A stretch of DNA of 64,000 bases, from positions 124,001 through 188,000 of the forward strand of contig MEFP01000001.1 in NCBI GenBank assembly GCA_001725155.1, in the 5' to 3' direction. A program made the translations under genes and the position numbers. This document shows, in pieces, positions 36,117-45,854 of this stretch. The DNA is from Lysobacteraceae bacterium SCN 69-320 (GTDB taxonomy: Bacteria > Pseudomonadota > Gammaproteobacteria > Xanthomonadales > Rhodanobacteraceae). The notes beneath the pieces are model-generated. The model searched no databases. It worked only from the letters and a program-made list of their open reading frames with translations, and was not told the DNA's origin. Positions within the stretch are counted from its first letter, which is position 1. Each line of letters starts with the position of its first letter.

Positions 36117-36288
36117 GGGTGAGTCTCCGAGGGTAGTCGATACGAGCCTTCATCGGATGCGGCGAAGGCCATGCACGAGGCTCTGCGGAATGCGGCGGCC
36201 ATCTGCCGGGTGTGCATCCCGCGCGCCGTCGCGGCGCCCAGTTCCTGACGGAGCAGGGCGCCGCGCCCCCCAGGCGGCGGCGTGCCGC

Positions 36289-37950
36289 TCAGGCCAGCTT
36301 CTTGTAGCGCACGCGGTGCGGCCTGGCCGCCTCGTCACCGAGGCGACGCTTCTTGTCTTCCTCGTATTCGCGATAGTTGCCGGTGAAGAACTCGACGTGC
36401 GAGTCGCCTTCGAACGCGAGAATGTGCGTCGCGATGCGGTCGAGGAACCAGCGGTCATGCGAGATGACCATCGCGCAGCCCGGGAATTCGAGCAGGGCTT
36501 CTTCCAGCGCGCGCAGGGTTTCCACGTCGAGGTCGTTGGACGGTTCGTCGAGCAGCAGCACGTTGCCGCCCTGCATCAGGGTCTTGGCCAGATGCAGGCG
36601 GCCGCGCTCGCCGCCGGACAACTGGCCGACGATCTTCTGCTGGTCCTGGCCCTTGAAGTTGAAGCGACCGATGTAGGCGCGTGACGGCGTCTGGTACTTG
36701 CCGACGGTGATCATGTCCGAGCCGCCGGACACTTCCTGCCAGACATTGTTCGTGCCTTCGAGCTTCTCGCGCGACTGGTCCACATAGGCCAGCTGAACGG
36801 TCTGGCCGATCGCGATCTCGCCCTTGTCGGGCTTTTCCACGCCGGTCAGCAGCTTGAAGAAGGTCGATTTGCCGGCGCCGTTCGGACCGATGATGCCGAC
36901 GATCGCGCCGGGCGGCACGCGGAAGGACAGGTCGTCGATCAGCAGGCGGTCGCCGAACGCCTTGGACACATGCTTGAACTCGATGACCATGTCGCCGAGG
37001 CGTTCGCCGGGCGGAATGTAGATCTCGTTCGTTTCGTTGCGTGCCTGGTATTCGACCGAGTTCAGTTCCTCGAAGCGGTTCAGGCGCGCCTTGCCCTTGG
37101 ACTGGCGGCCCTTGGCGTTCTGGCGCACCCACTCGAGCTCGCGCTGGATCGCTTTCTGGCGCGACTTTTCCTGCTGCGCTTCCTGCTTCAGGCGTTCGTC
37201 CTTCTGTTCCAGCCAGGACGTGTAGTTGCCCTTCCACGGGATGCCGCGGCCGCGGTCGAGTTCCAGAATCCACTCTGCCGCATTGTCGAGGAAGTAGCGG
37301 TCATGGGTGACCGCCACGACGGTGCCGGGGAAGTCGGCCAGGAACTGCTCCAGCCATTCCACCGATTCGGCGTCGAGGTGGTTGGTCGGCTCGTCCAGCA
37401 GCAGCATGTCGGGCTTGGACAGCAGCAGGCGGCACAGTGCCACGCGGCGCTTCTCGCCACCGGAGAGGTTGGCGATCTTCGCGTCCCAGTCCGGCAGTCG
37501 CAGCGCGTCGGCGGCGACTTCGAGCTGGCGTTCCAGGGTATGCGCGTCGGTTGCCGCGAGGATGTTCTCCAGACGCTGCTGCTCGGCCGCGAGCTTGTCG
37601 AAATCCGCGCCTTCCTCGCCGTAGGCCGCGTACACCTCGTCGAGGCGCTGCTGCGCGTGCAGGATGTCGGAAACGCCTTCCTCGACGCATTCGCGCACGG
37701 TCTTGTTCGGGTCGAGCTCGGGCTCCTGCGGCAGATAGCCGACCTTGAGGTCGGGCTGCGGCCGCGCTTCGCCGACGAAATCCTGATCGACGCCGGCCAT
37801 GATGCGCAGAACCGTGGATTTGCCCGAGCCGTTGAGGCCGAGCAGGCCGATCTTGGCGCCGGGGAAGAACGACAGCGAGATGTCCTTGATGATCTCGCGC
37901 TTCGGGGGCACGACCTTGCTGACCCCGATCATGGTGTAGACGTACTGCAT
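36289..37950 (-). CDS. ettA: energy-dependent translational throttle protein EttA (ABC-F)
   Basis: This 553-residue ABC-F ATPase has two nucleotide-binding domains and no membrane part. Walker A motifs are GLNGSGKST near 38-46 and GPNGAGKST near 350-358. Signatures are LSGGEKRR and LSGGERGR. The linker between domains (about 242-320) is long, helical and basic, matching the P-site tRNA interaction motif of EttA. It binds the ribosomal E site and gates the first peptide bond according to ADP/ATP ratio. It appears to be monocistronic. Confidence 0.97.
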   Translation of the reverse strand: MQYVYTMIGVSKVVPPKREIIKDISLSFFPGAKIGLLGLNGSGKSTVLRIMAGVDQDFVGEARPQPDLKVGYLPQEPELDPNKTVRECVEEGVSDILHAQQRLDEVYAAYGEEGADFDKLAAEQQRLENILAATDAHTLERQLEVAADALRLPDWDAKIANLSGGEKRRVALCRLLLSKPDMLLLDEPTNHLDAESVEWLEQFLADFPGTVVAVTHDRYFLDNAAEWILELDRGRGIPWKGNYTSWLEQKDERLKQEAQQEKSRQKAIQRELEWVRQNAKGRQSKGKARLNRFEELNSVEYQARNETNEIYIPPGERLGDMVIEFKHVSKAFGDRLLIDDLSFRVPPGAIVGIIGPNGAGKSTFFKLLTGVEKPDKGEIAIGQTVQLAYVDQSREKLEGTNNVWQEVSGGSDMITVGKYQTPSRAYIGRFNFKGQDQQKIVGQLSGGERGRLHLAKTLMQGGNVLLLDEPSNDLDVETLRALEEALLEFPGCAMVISHDRWFLDRIATHILAFEGDSHVEFFTGNYREYEEDKKRRLGDEAARPHRVRYKKLA

Positions 37951-38198
37951 GGGACTCGTTCCGGAAGGCGGAAAGTCGGCAATTATCGGTCATGGCCGCC
38001 GTCGCGGCCAGTGTGACGGCGCCGGCCCGGGGCAGCGCCGGACACACGTTCGCCCGCGGTCCGCACGGGCGGAGGCGTTCGCAGCCTCTGCGACTGCTCC
38101 GGCGCATCATCGGCTTGCCGCCATCGTCACGGACTGCGCCGCCTCCGGAGCGGCCGGTGGCGGCACCCCTGAACGTCATCACCGACAAGGAGCAATAC

Positions 38199-38678
38199 AT
38201 GATCAGGAAATTCTGCGGCCTCGCGCTGGCGGCCTTTCTCGCCCCCGGCATCGCGGCGGCCAGCGACGGACCGTTCGCCAATGTCAACGCACTGAAAAGC
38301 TACTGGACTTCGGCGGCCGGCAGCGGCCACGTCGAAATCTTCGTCAACGGCCGGGAGGTTCTCGACATTCCCGGCAGCAATCCGTCCTTCGTCAAGCAGT
38401 ATTTCAGCTGCCTGCTGACCAACGACATCCGCGTGCACTGCAACAGCGGCTACGACGGCGCCGAGCTGCTCTCCGATCTCGTCGCCACGCTCGATGCCGG
38501 CGCGGAAATCTGGGTGAACGGCACGCTGTACCGTGCCGGCTCGGGTCCCACCCCCTACGACCGGGCCGAGATCGAGCGCTGCACCGGCGATTCGAGCTAC
38601 TACGGCCCCGAACGGTACTACCTGGTCACGGCGTATTACGACGGCTTCGGCGTGCCCTACGGCAACAACTGCTACTGA
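38199..38678 (+). CDS. small secreted protein, unknown function
   Basis: This 159-residue protein has a signal peptide (MIRKFCGLALAAFLAPGIAAAS, cleaved near 21). The mature part has four cysteines (YFSCLLTND, VHCNSGYDG, IERCTGDS and the C-terminal NNCY), suggesting two disulfides, and is rich in Tyr/Gly/Asn near the end. ACAAGGAG lies just before the ATG, which supports this start over longer in-frame reading. I do not recognise the family. It is isolated between divergent ettA and a convergent glycosyltransferase and ends at a shared hairpin terminator. Confidence 0.75.
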   Translation: MIRKFCGLALAAFLAPGIAAASDGPFANVNALKSYWTSAAGSGHVEIFVNGREVLDIPGSNPSFVKQYFSCLLTNDIRVHCNSGYDGAELLSDLVATLDAGAEIWVNGTLYRAGSGPTPYDRAEIERCTGDSSYYGPERYYLVTAYYDGFGVPYGNNCY

Positions 38679-38714
38679 GCGTCGACGGGGCGGATAGCCC
38701 TCACTGACCTCACG

Positions 38715-38741
38715 GCGCGGCCGCGAAAGCGGCCGCGCTTT
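38715..38741. terminator. bidirectional GAAA-capped hairpin terminator
   Basis: GCGCGGCCGC (38715-38724) and GCGGCCGCGC (38729-38738) flank a GAAA tetraloop, followed by TTTCC on the plus strand. It lies between the convergent secreted-protein gene and the GT gene, so it can serve both. Confidence 0.7.
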
Positions 38742-38759
38742 CCGCGCGAACATCCTGCC

Positions 38760-39746
38760 TCAATCCGGTGGCGCGCCCAGCCAATGCGCAATCCAGTCGT
38801 AGATCGGCTCGATCTGCGCTTCGTCGGCGCAAAGCAGCGTGCCCGGGCGGAATGGCGCGGCCGCCGTGCGTGGCTGCAACTCCGGGAATTTGCCGAGGAA
38901 ACGCTGCGCGTAGCCCTGCCAGCTCGCCGCGAAATTGCCGCCGGAGGCATGCCAGAGCAGCAGATCCAGCGCGACCGCGCAGCGCAGGCCGGCGCGGTGA
39001 GCGCGCCAGCTCAGGTCCAGGTCGTAGAAATGGAAGCCGTCGAACGCCGCCGCGTCGAAGCCCAGCGCGCGCAGCGCGTCGCGGCGGCCGGCCAGGAACA
39101 AGCCGTCGAGCGCCTGGGCGTCCTCGACGACCGGTCCCCACGCGCCAAGCAGGCCGAGCAGCCAGCCCTCGCCGTGCGGCTGGCTGACCCAGGATGCCGT
39201 ATGCGGCGGGCCGGCCCAGAACCATTTGGGTCCGTCCAGCCGGTCGCTGCCGGCGACGCCGATCAGGTCGTGGTCGGCCAGATGCTCGCGCAGACGCCTG
39301 GCGAAACGCCGGCTCAGGATGCCGATGTCGTCGTGGCACAGCACGACAAGCTCGCCGCCCGCGCGCTCCAGGCCGCGGCCATAGCCCTCGCACAGCGAGC
39401 GCGCGTCGCCGATGACGATGAGTTCCCAGTCCTCGCCGGCGAGTTCTCGGTCGAGGTCCGCGCGCAGCCGCGCGAGCCGTGCCGGATCAATGCTGCAGAC
39501 GACGACCGAGATCGCGCCGGCAGCCTGGACCTGCGGCGGCGGCAGCGGCGCGCGGCGGCCGGCGGCGACCTGCCGCGCGGCGCATTCGAGCAGGCCCTGG
39601 GCGGCGACCGCCAGGTCCGGCGCAGCGCGCCACGCCCCGCGCAGCGCGGTGGCCGCGGCGTTCCAGTCACCGGCACCGCCGGCCGCCAGGCCTTGCTGCA
39701 GCAGGCGCTGCGCGCGGTCCGGATCGCTGGCGGGATAGATTCTCAT
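38760..39746 (-). CDS. glycosyltransferase with GT-A fold, partner of the GT41 gene
   Basis: This 328-residue protein starts with a helical ~75-residue segment resembling one or two TPR-like hairpins (AQRLLQQGLAAGGAGDWNAAATALRGAW). A GT-A domain follows: ISVVVCSIDPARLARLRADL near 79-98, GYGRGLERAGGELVVLCHDDIGI near 120-142 (DD as likely metal site) and FDGFHFYDLDLSWRAHRAG near 237-255. The family resembles transferases that use NDP-sugars on surface glycans or glycoproteins. Its ATG overlaps the stop of the upstream GT41 gene by four bases, so the two form one unit. Confidence 0.82.
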   Translation of the reverse strand: MRIYPASDPDRAQRLLQQGLAAGGAGDWNAAATALRGAWRAAPDLAVAAQGLLECAARQVAAGRRAPLPPPQVQAAGAISVVVCSIDPARLARLRADLDRELAGEDWELIVIGDARSLCEGYGRGLERAGGELVVLCHDDIGILSRRFARRLREHLADHDLIGVAGSDRLDGPKWFWAGPPHTASWVSQPHGEGWLLGLLGAWGPVVEDAQALDGLFLAGRRDALRALGFDAAAFDGFHFYDLDLSWRAHRAGLRCAVALDLLLWHASGGNFAASWQGYAQRFLGKFPELQPRTAAAPFRPGTLLCADEAQIEPIYDWIAHWLGAPPD

Positions 39747-41926
39747 GCGTCGCGTGGCTGCACCTGGCGCAGGAAATCGGCGAAGGCCGTGCAGACCTCG
39801 CGGTCGTCGAACAGCCGATGTTTGGACTCGCCGATGCGCCGCTCCAGCGCGCGCCGCCGTTCCGACGATCCGGCCAGCGCGACGGCACGGGCGACGTAGT
39901 CGTCGACCGAGTCGGCGATCAGCTCGTCGAGACCGAGGCGCGCGAGCATGGCCATGCTCTGGCGACCGCGCATGCACTCGCCGGGCAGGGTCAGCCAGAC
40001 GCGCTCCTGCCATAGCGCATCGAGTGTCGTGATGCCGCCGGAAAAGCCGAAGCTGTCGAGCAGCAGGTCGGCGTCGGCGATGTGTTGGCGGTAGTCGGCG
40101 GCGCAGAGGGTCGCATGCAGGCGCACGCGCGCCGGGTCGACGCCGGCTGCCGCGAGCGCCGGTTGCAGACGCCGCTCCAGACCGGCGACCTGTTCGTCGG
40201 TCGCGGCGGTCAGGAAATCCAGGGTTGCCGTCGGCGCGCCGGCCAGGATGCGTGCGAACACCGCATCGTGCTGCGGATGCAGCTTGTACAGGTTCTGCGC
40301 GCAGACCAGGCGCGCGCCTGACGTTTCCGCGCGGCGTGCCAGCGGCGTTTCGTCGGGCAGCGCGAAACAGCCGCCCAGGCGCGGCAGGCGCAGCAGGCTC
40401 TCGCTGTAATGCGCCTCGGCGCCGGGCGGTTCTGCGTCTTCGGCCGACACGAACCAGTCGATCGCCGCCGCGCCGCTGGTGATCGGATGCGCCCAGGTCG
40501 ATATCTGCACCGGCGCATGGCGCAGCGCAGCCAGGCATTGGTTGACCACGTCCAGGCCGAGGTCGAGGAACACCAGCACGTCGAGTTCGGCCGCGCGCAG
40601 GCGTGCAGTCCAGGCGGCAAAGCTGTCGGCACCGGCCGCATAGTGGTCGGCGCGCGCGCGGAAGCGCTGCACCATGGCATCGTCGCGCGTGCCGGTATGG
40701 AACACGTGCAGCTCGAAATCAGCGGCGGGCAGGGCGAGCAGCGCTTCGCCCCAGGCGCGCGTGACCGAATGCCGGTGCAGGCAGCTCGACACCAGGCCGA
40801 TGCGGCGGCGTGCGCGCGTGATCGGCCGCGGGGCAATGTCCGCGTACGCACCGCCGGTCGCCGTATCGAGCAGACGCCGCACGAGGCGGGCGTGACGCTT
40901 GTGCAGCTCGACGTGGGCGCCGTCCTGATACGCCAGCGCGAAGTTCGGCACGCTGCCGAGCAGGTGCTGCGCCGTGGCCGCGTCGAGATCGGCCCGTTCG
41001 AACTCGGTCAGGCCGCGCTCGAAATCCCGCAGCCATTCGGCGCGGGCCGGTTCCGACGCGAAGCAGGGCAGATCCGGCGTGTGGAACAGCATCCAGCGCG
41101 CGAGCCATCGCTGCGGTTCACGCTGCAGCAGCCCGCGGAACAGCGCGTTCGCCGCGGCCGTGCGGTGCGCGCCGATCAGGGCCAGGCCGAGCTTTTCCTC
41201 GGCCTCGACCGAGCCCGGCTGCAGCGCGAGCAGCCGCTCGCGCACCTGCACGGGCTCGTCACCGCCGCAGCGCGCCGCGTCCAGCGCCGCGGCGCGACGC
41301 TGCCATAGCGCCAGGTTGGCGGGCGCCAGCTCGGTCGCGCGGCGCAGCGCGGCGGTGCTGGCGGGCCAGTCCTGCCGGGCGGCCGCGGCCTGGCCCAGTG
41401 CATCCCAGGCGGCGGCCTGGTCGGGCAGCCATTCGACGAGGCGCTCGGCATGAAAGCGCGCGGCTGCCGCGTCGCCGCGGGCCAGTGCGTCGCCAACCAG
41501 GCCCAGCCGTGCGGCGGGCACGCCGGCGACAGCGCGGATCGCGTCGAACTCGCGTTCGGATTCGTCAAACCGGTGCAGCAGCCCGAGCACATGGCCGCGC
41601 AGGAAGGCATCGGCGGAAGGCAGCGGCTGCAGCCGGCGCAGCTGCGCCGAAGCCTGGTCTGCTTCGGCCAACTGGCCGGTTTCCAGCGCGTTGATCGCCA
41701 GCTCGCGCCAGGCGGCGGCCAGGCGCGGCTCCAGCGCGACGGCCTGTCGCAGCGCGGAGGCGCCGGCGCCGCGCTCGCCGCGCGCGCGCAGCAACTGGCC
41801 CAGTTGCAGATGCAGCGCCGCATCGCGCGGGCGTCGCGCCAGCGCGCGGCGGCAGATCTCCTCGGCGGCGGCCGCGTCGCCGCGACGCAGGGCCTGCTGG
41901 ATTTTCTCGGCTGACTGATCCGACAC
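39743..41926 (-). CDS. TPR-containing O-GlcNAc-transferase-like protein (GT41, bacterial SPINDLY type)
   Basis: This 727-residue protein has a TPR superhelix in about residues 1-280 (for example ALHLQLGQLLRARGERGAGA). The GT41 catalytic half contains SSCLHRHSVTRAWGEALL, HPITSGAAAIDWFVS, HYSESLLRLPRLGGCF, AQNLYKLHPQHDAVF and a UDP-sugar site near LLLDSFGFSGGITTLDALW with GECMRGRQ. Such enzymes add N-acetylglucosamine-type sugars to Ser/Thr of proteins. I chose GTG at 41926, which has GGAG six bases upstream. An ATG at 41995 would add 23 residues but lies in the glyA promoter region. The target protein is unknown. Confidence 0.88.
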   Translation of the reverse strand: MSDQSAEKIQQALRRGDAAAAEEICRRALARRPRDAALHLQLGQLLRARGERGAGASALRQAVALEPRLAAAWRELAINALETGQLAEADQASAQLRRLQPLPSADAFLRGHVLGLLHRFDESEREFDAIRAVAGVPAARLGLVGDALARGDAAAARFHAERLVEWLPDQAAAWDALGQAAAARQDWPASTAALRRATELAPANLALWQRRAAALDAARCGGDEPVQVRERLLALQPGSVEAEEKLGLALIGAHRTAAANALFRGLLQREPQRWLARWMLFHTPDLPCFASEPARAEWLRDFERGLTEFERADLDAATAQHLLGSVPNFALAYQDGAHVELHKRHARLVRRLLDTATGGAYADIAPRPITRARRRIGLVSSCLHRHSVTRAWGEALLALPAADFELHVFHTGTRDDAMVQRFRARADHYAAGADSFAAWTARLRAAELDVLVFLDLGLDVVNQCLAALRHAPVQISTWAHPITSGAAAIDWFVSAEDAEPPGAEAHYSESLLRLPRLGGCFALPDETPLARRAETSGARLVCAQNLYKLHPQHDAVFARILAGAPTATLDFLTAATDEQVAGLERRLQPALAAAGVDPARVRLHATLCAADYRQHIADADLLLDSFGFSGGITTLDALWQERVWLTLPGECMRGRQSMAMLARLGLDELIADSVDDYVARAVALAGSSERRRALERRIGESKHRLFDDREVCTAFADFLRQVQPRDA

Positions 41927-41965
41927 GCACGACTCCGGCCGCGGTCCTGCGCCGGGCTTATTCAG

Positions 41966-41995
41966 TTGGGACAGGGGGCGCGAAACCGCTAACAT
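41966..41995 (+). promoter_or_regulatory. candidate promoter of glyA
   Basis: TTGGGA (41966-41971) and TAACAT (41990-41995) are 18 bases apart, 33 bases before the glyA ATG. This is the only TANNNT box here with a fair -35. It lies in the gap divergent to the GT41 gene. Confidence 0.4.
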
Positions 41996-42028
41996 CGGCG
42001 GATTCCCAGCCCAGAAGGCGATTCTCCC

Positions 42029-43282
<1,254 letters not shown>

Positions 43283-43356
43283 TCGACCCGCCCGGATTGC
43301 CGGCGATCCGCGGCCGCGGCACGGCTCCCGGCGGGGCCGGCGCCGCGCCGCCGCTA

Positions 43357-43385
43357 TTACCGTAGTGGCGTTTTCGCTTTACGAT
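43357..43385 (+). promoter_or_regulatory. candidate promoter of nrdR, nearly leaderless
   Basis: TTACCG (43357-43362) and TACGAT (43380-43385) are 17 bases apart. A start site 6-7 bases downstream would fall about two bases before the nrdR ATG at 43394, and no ribosome binding site is visible. Confidence 0.4.
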
Positions 43386-43393
43386 CGGCGCTC

Positions 43394-43915
43394 ATGCACT
43401 GTCCCTTCTGTCAGCACGAAGACACCCGCGTCATTGATTCGCGCCTGGCAGAAGACGGCGCGACGGTGCGGCGTCGGCGCGAATGTCCCGGCTGCGGCGA
43501 GCGCTTCAATACCTTCGAGACCGCCGAGATCAAGCTGCCGGCCATCGTCAAGAGCGACGGCCGGCGCGAGGCCTTCGACGAGAACAAGCTGCGCATCGGC
43601 ATCGAGCGCGCGCTGCAGAAGCGGCCGGTGCCGAGCAATGCGGTCGACGAGGTCGTGCGCAACATCCTGCGCAACCTGCGCCAGGTCAACGAGCGCGAGA
43701 TCGCCTCGCGCCGTGTCGGCGAATGGGTCATGGACGAGCTGCGCCGCATAGATTCGGTCGCCTACGTGCGCTTCGCCTCGGTCTATCGGCGTTTCGAGGA
43801 CGTGCAGGCATTCCGCGAGGAAATCGAGCGCCTCGAACGCGAGCTGCCGCGCATCGAAGGTCTGCAGTTGCCGCTGCTCGGCGAAGAAGCGCCGCCGGCG
43901 CGCCGGAAGTCCTGA
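43394..43915 (+). CDS. nrdR: transcriptional repressor NrdR
   Basis: This 173-residue regulator senses ATP/dATP and represses ribonucleotide reductase genes. The N-terminal zinc ribbon has Cys at 3, 6, 31 and 34 (MHCPFC and ECPGCG). The ATP-cone spans about 49-139 ([20 protein letters not shown] onward). It is slightly longer than usual at the C-terminus (about 150-173, Pro/Arg-rich). It lies between glyA and ribD, the common order, 20 bases before ribD. Confidence 0.97.
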   Translation: MHCPFCQHEDTRVIDSRLAEDGATVRRRRECPGCGERFNTFETAEIKLPAIVKSDGRREAFDENKLRIGIERALQKRPVPSNAVDEVVRNILRNLRQVNEREIASRRVGEWVMDELRRIDSVAYVRFASVYRRFEDVQAFREEIERLERELPRIEGLQLPLLGEEAPPARRKS

Positions 43916-43935
43916 GCCGTTCCGGCTCGTCCGCA

Positions 43936-45117
43936 ATGGCCTTTTCCGCTGCCGACCATCAGTTCATGGCCGAGGCGCTGCGCCTGGCCGAGCGCGGTGC
44001 GTACACGACGCGGCCGAATCCGCGCGTCGGCTGCGTGCTCGCGCGCGACGGTGCCATCGTCGGCCGCGGCTGGCATCAGCGCGCCGGCGGTCCGCATGCG
44101 GAAGTGTTCGCGCTGCGCGAGGCCGGTGAACGCGCGCGCGGCGCAACGGCTTACGTGACCCTGGAGCCCTGTGCGCATCACGGCCGCACGCCGCCGTGCG
44201 CCGTTGCGCTGGTGGCAGCCGGCATCGCGCGCGTGGTCGCCGCCGTAGAGGATCCGTTTCCCCAGGTTGCCGGCGCCGGGCTCGCGCGCCTGCGCGCGGC
44301 GGGCATCGCCGTCGATGCGGGCCTGCTGGCCGGCGATGCGCGCGAGCTCAACCGCGGCTTCTTCAGTCGCATCGAGCGCGGCCGGCCCTGGGTGCGCGTG
44401 AAGCTCGCGCAGAGCCTCGACGGCCGCACGGCGCTGCACAACGGCGTCTCGCAATGGATCACCGGCGCGGCTGCGCGCGCCGACGTGCAGCGCTGGCGCG
44501 CGCGCAGCGCGGCGATACTGACCGGCGCCGGCACGGCGCGCGCCGACAACCCGCGGCTGACGGTGCGGCTGGACGAGGACACGCCGGTCGTCGCGCCGTT
44601 GCGTGTCGTGCTCGATGCACGCCTCGCGGCGCTGGCGCCCGGCTGCCATCTGCTCGACGGTTCGGCGCCGACGCTGGTCGTGCACGGCGACGACGTTGCC
44701 GCGCCGGCCGCGCAAGCCGGAGTCGACCATCTCGCGTTGCCGTTGCGCGACGGCCGGCTGGATCTGGCCGCGCTGCTGGCCGAGCTGGCGCGCCGCGGCG
44801 TCGACGAGCTGCAGGTCGAGGCCGGGCCCGTGCTGGCCGGCGCCCTGTTTGCGGCCGGTCTCGTCGACGAGCTACTGCTCTACGTCGCGCCGCTGCTGCT
44901 CGGGTCTTCGGGCCTGCCGCTGCTGACCTTGCCAACCTTGTCCGAGATGGCCGGGCGCTGGCCGCTGCGCGTCGCCGACCGGCGACTGGTCGGTGACGAC
45001 GAGCGGCTGCTGCTGCGGCCCTTGCCGCCGGTTTCGGCCGGTTCGGGCAGCCTCCTCTCCTCCGGCCCCTCCCCCGCGAGGGCAGAGGGGAGGCCGGGCG
45101 CAGAGTTCTCCCGGTGA
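43936..45117 (+). CDS. ribD: bifunctional riboflavin deaminase/reductase RibD with repeat-derived C-terminal tail
   Basis: This 393-residue enzyme performs the second and third steps of riboflavin synthesis. The deaminase domain (1-145) has the zinc site HAEVFAL near 54-60 and EPCAHHGRTPPC near 77-88. The reductase domain (150-365) has VKLAQSLDGRTAL near 156-168 and GAGTARADNPRL near 197-208. The normal end of the protein is near LLLRPLP (about 363-369). The last ~22 residues (SLLSSGPSPARAEG and on) are encoded by a dispersed palindromic repeat at 45049-45093, so the original stop was probably displaced. An intact catalytic core is expected. Confidence 0.95.
   Translation: MAFSAADHQFMAEALRLAERGAYTTRPNPRVGCVLARDGAIVGRGWHQRAGGPHAEVFALREAGERARGATAYVTLEPCAHHGRTPPCAVALVAAGIARVVAAVEDPFPQVAGAGLARLRAAGIAVDAGLLAGDARELNRGFFSRIERGRPWVRVKLAQSLDGRTALHNGVSQWITGAAARADVQRWRARSAAILTGAGTARADNPRLTVRLDEDTPVVAPLRVVLDARLAALAPGCHLLDGSAPTLVVHGDDVAAPAAQAGVDHLALPLRDGRLDLAALLAELARRGVDELQVEAGPVLAGALFAAGLVDELLLYVAPLLLGSSGLPLLTLPTLSEMAGRWPLRVADRRLVGDDERLLLRPLPPVSAGSGSLLSSGPSPARAEGRPGAEFSR
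45049..45093 (+). repeat. dispersed palindromic repeat inside the 3' end of ribD
   Basis: The sequence runs AGCCTCCTCTCCT, then CGGCCCC, a CCCGCGAG core and AGAGGGGAGG. It closely matches the intergenic copy at 63031-63075. It is read in frame as the RibD tail. Confidence 0.75.
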
Positions 45118-45192
45118 TGTCAGGAGCACGCTTGCGTCCCGCCGGTCATCGGCGTTCCAGTATTGTTGATTATTGAAAAGAGATAACTGTCC

Positions 45193-45792
45193 ATGTTTAC
45201 CGGAATCATCCAGGCCGTGGGCCGCATCGCTGCGCTCGAGCCCTGCGGCGGCGATCTGCGCCTGAGTGTCGACGTCGGCGGGCTCGATCTGGGCGACGTG
45301 CAGCTCGGCGACAGCATCGCCGTCAACGGCGTCTGCCTGACCGCGATCGCACTGGCCGACGGCCGTTTCAGCGCCGACGTCTCGGTCGAGACCCTGGACT
45401 GCACGACCCTGGGCGCGCTCGCTCCCGGCGCACGCGTGAATCTGGAAAAAGCGCTGCGTCTGGCCGACCGGCTCGGTGGGCATCTGGTCTCCGGTCACGT
45501 CGACGGTGTCGGCGAAGTCGTCTCGATCACGGCCGATGCGCGTTCCTTGCGCTGGGTATTCGAAGTGCCGGCGAATCTCGCACGCTACATCGCCGCAAAG
45601 GGCTCGGTCGCCGTCGATGGCGTGAGCCTGACCGTCAACGAAGTCGACGGCCGCCGCTTCGGCGTCAACCTGATTCCGCATACCATGCAGCACACGCGCT
45701 TCGCCGACTGCACCGTCGGCACCCGCGTGAACATCGAGGTCGACCTGATGGCGCGCTACGCCGAACGTCTGGCCGCACCGCACGAGGACTGA
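45193..45792 (+). CDS. ribE: riboflavin synthase alpha subunit
   Basis: This 199-residue protein has two homologous lumazine-binding barrels (1-97 and 98-199) and opens with the signature [12 protein letters not shown]. The second copy has [15 protein letters not shown] near 96-110, and [11 protein letters not shown] lies near 141-151. It dismutates two 6,7-dimethyl-8-ribityllumazine molecules to riboflavin. It follows ribD by 75 bases; that gap is AT-rich at its end (TATTGTTGATTATTG) but has no FMN riboswitch core. Confidence 0.97.
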   Translation: MFTGIIQAVGRIAALEPCGGDLRLSVDVGGLDLGDVQLGDSIAVNGVCLTAIALADGRFSADVSVETLDCTTLGALAPGARVNLEKALRLADRLGGHLVSGHVDGVGEVVSITADARSLRWVFEVPANLARYIAAKGSVAVDGVSLTVNEVDGRRFGVNLIPHTMQHTRFADCTVGTRVNIEVDLMARYAERLAAPHED

Positions 45793-45854
45793 GGCGCCGC
45801 GCGCCCGCTCCGCATCTTCCTTTCCGCCCGCACGACAGATTCCGCGTATCCGCC

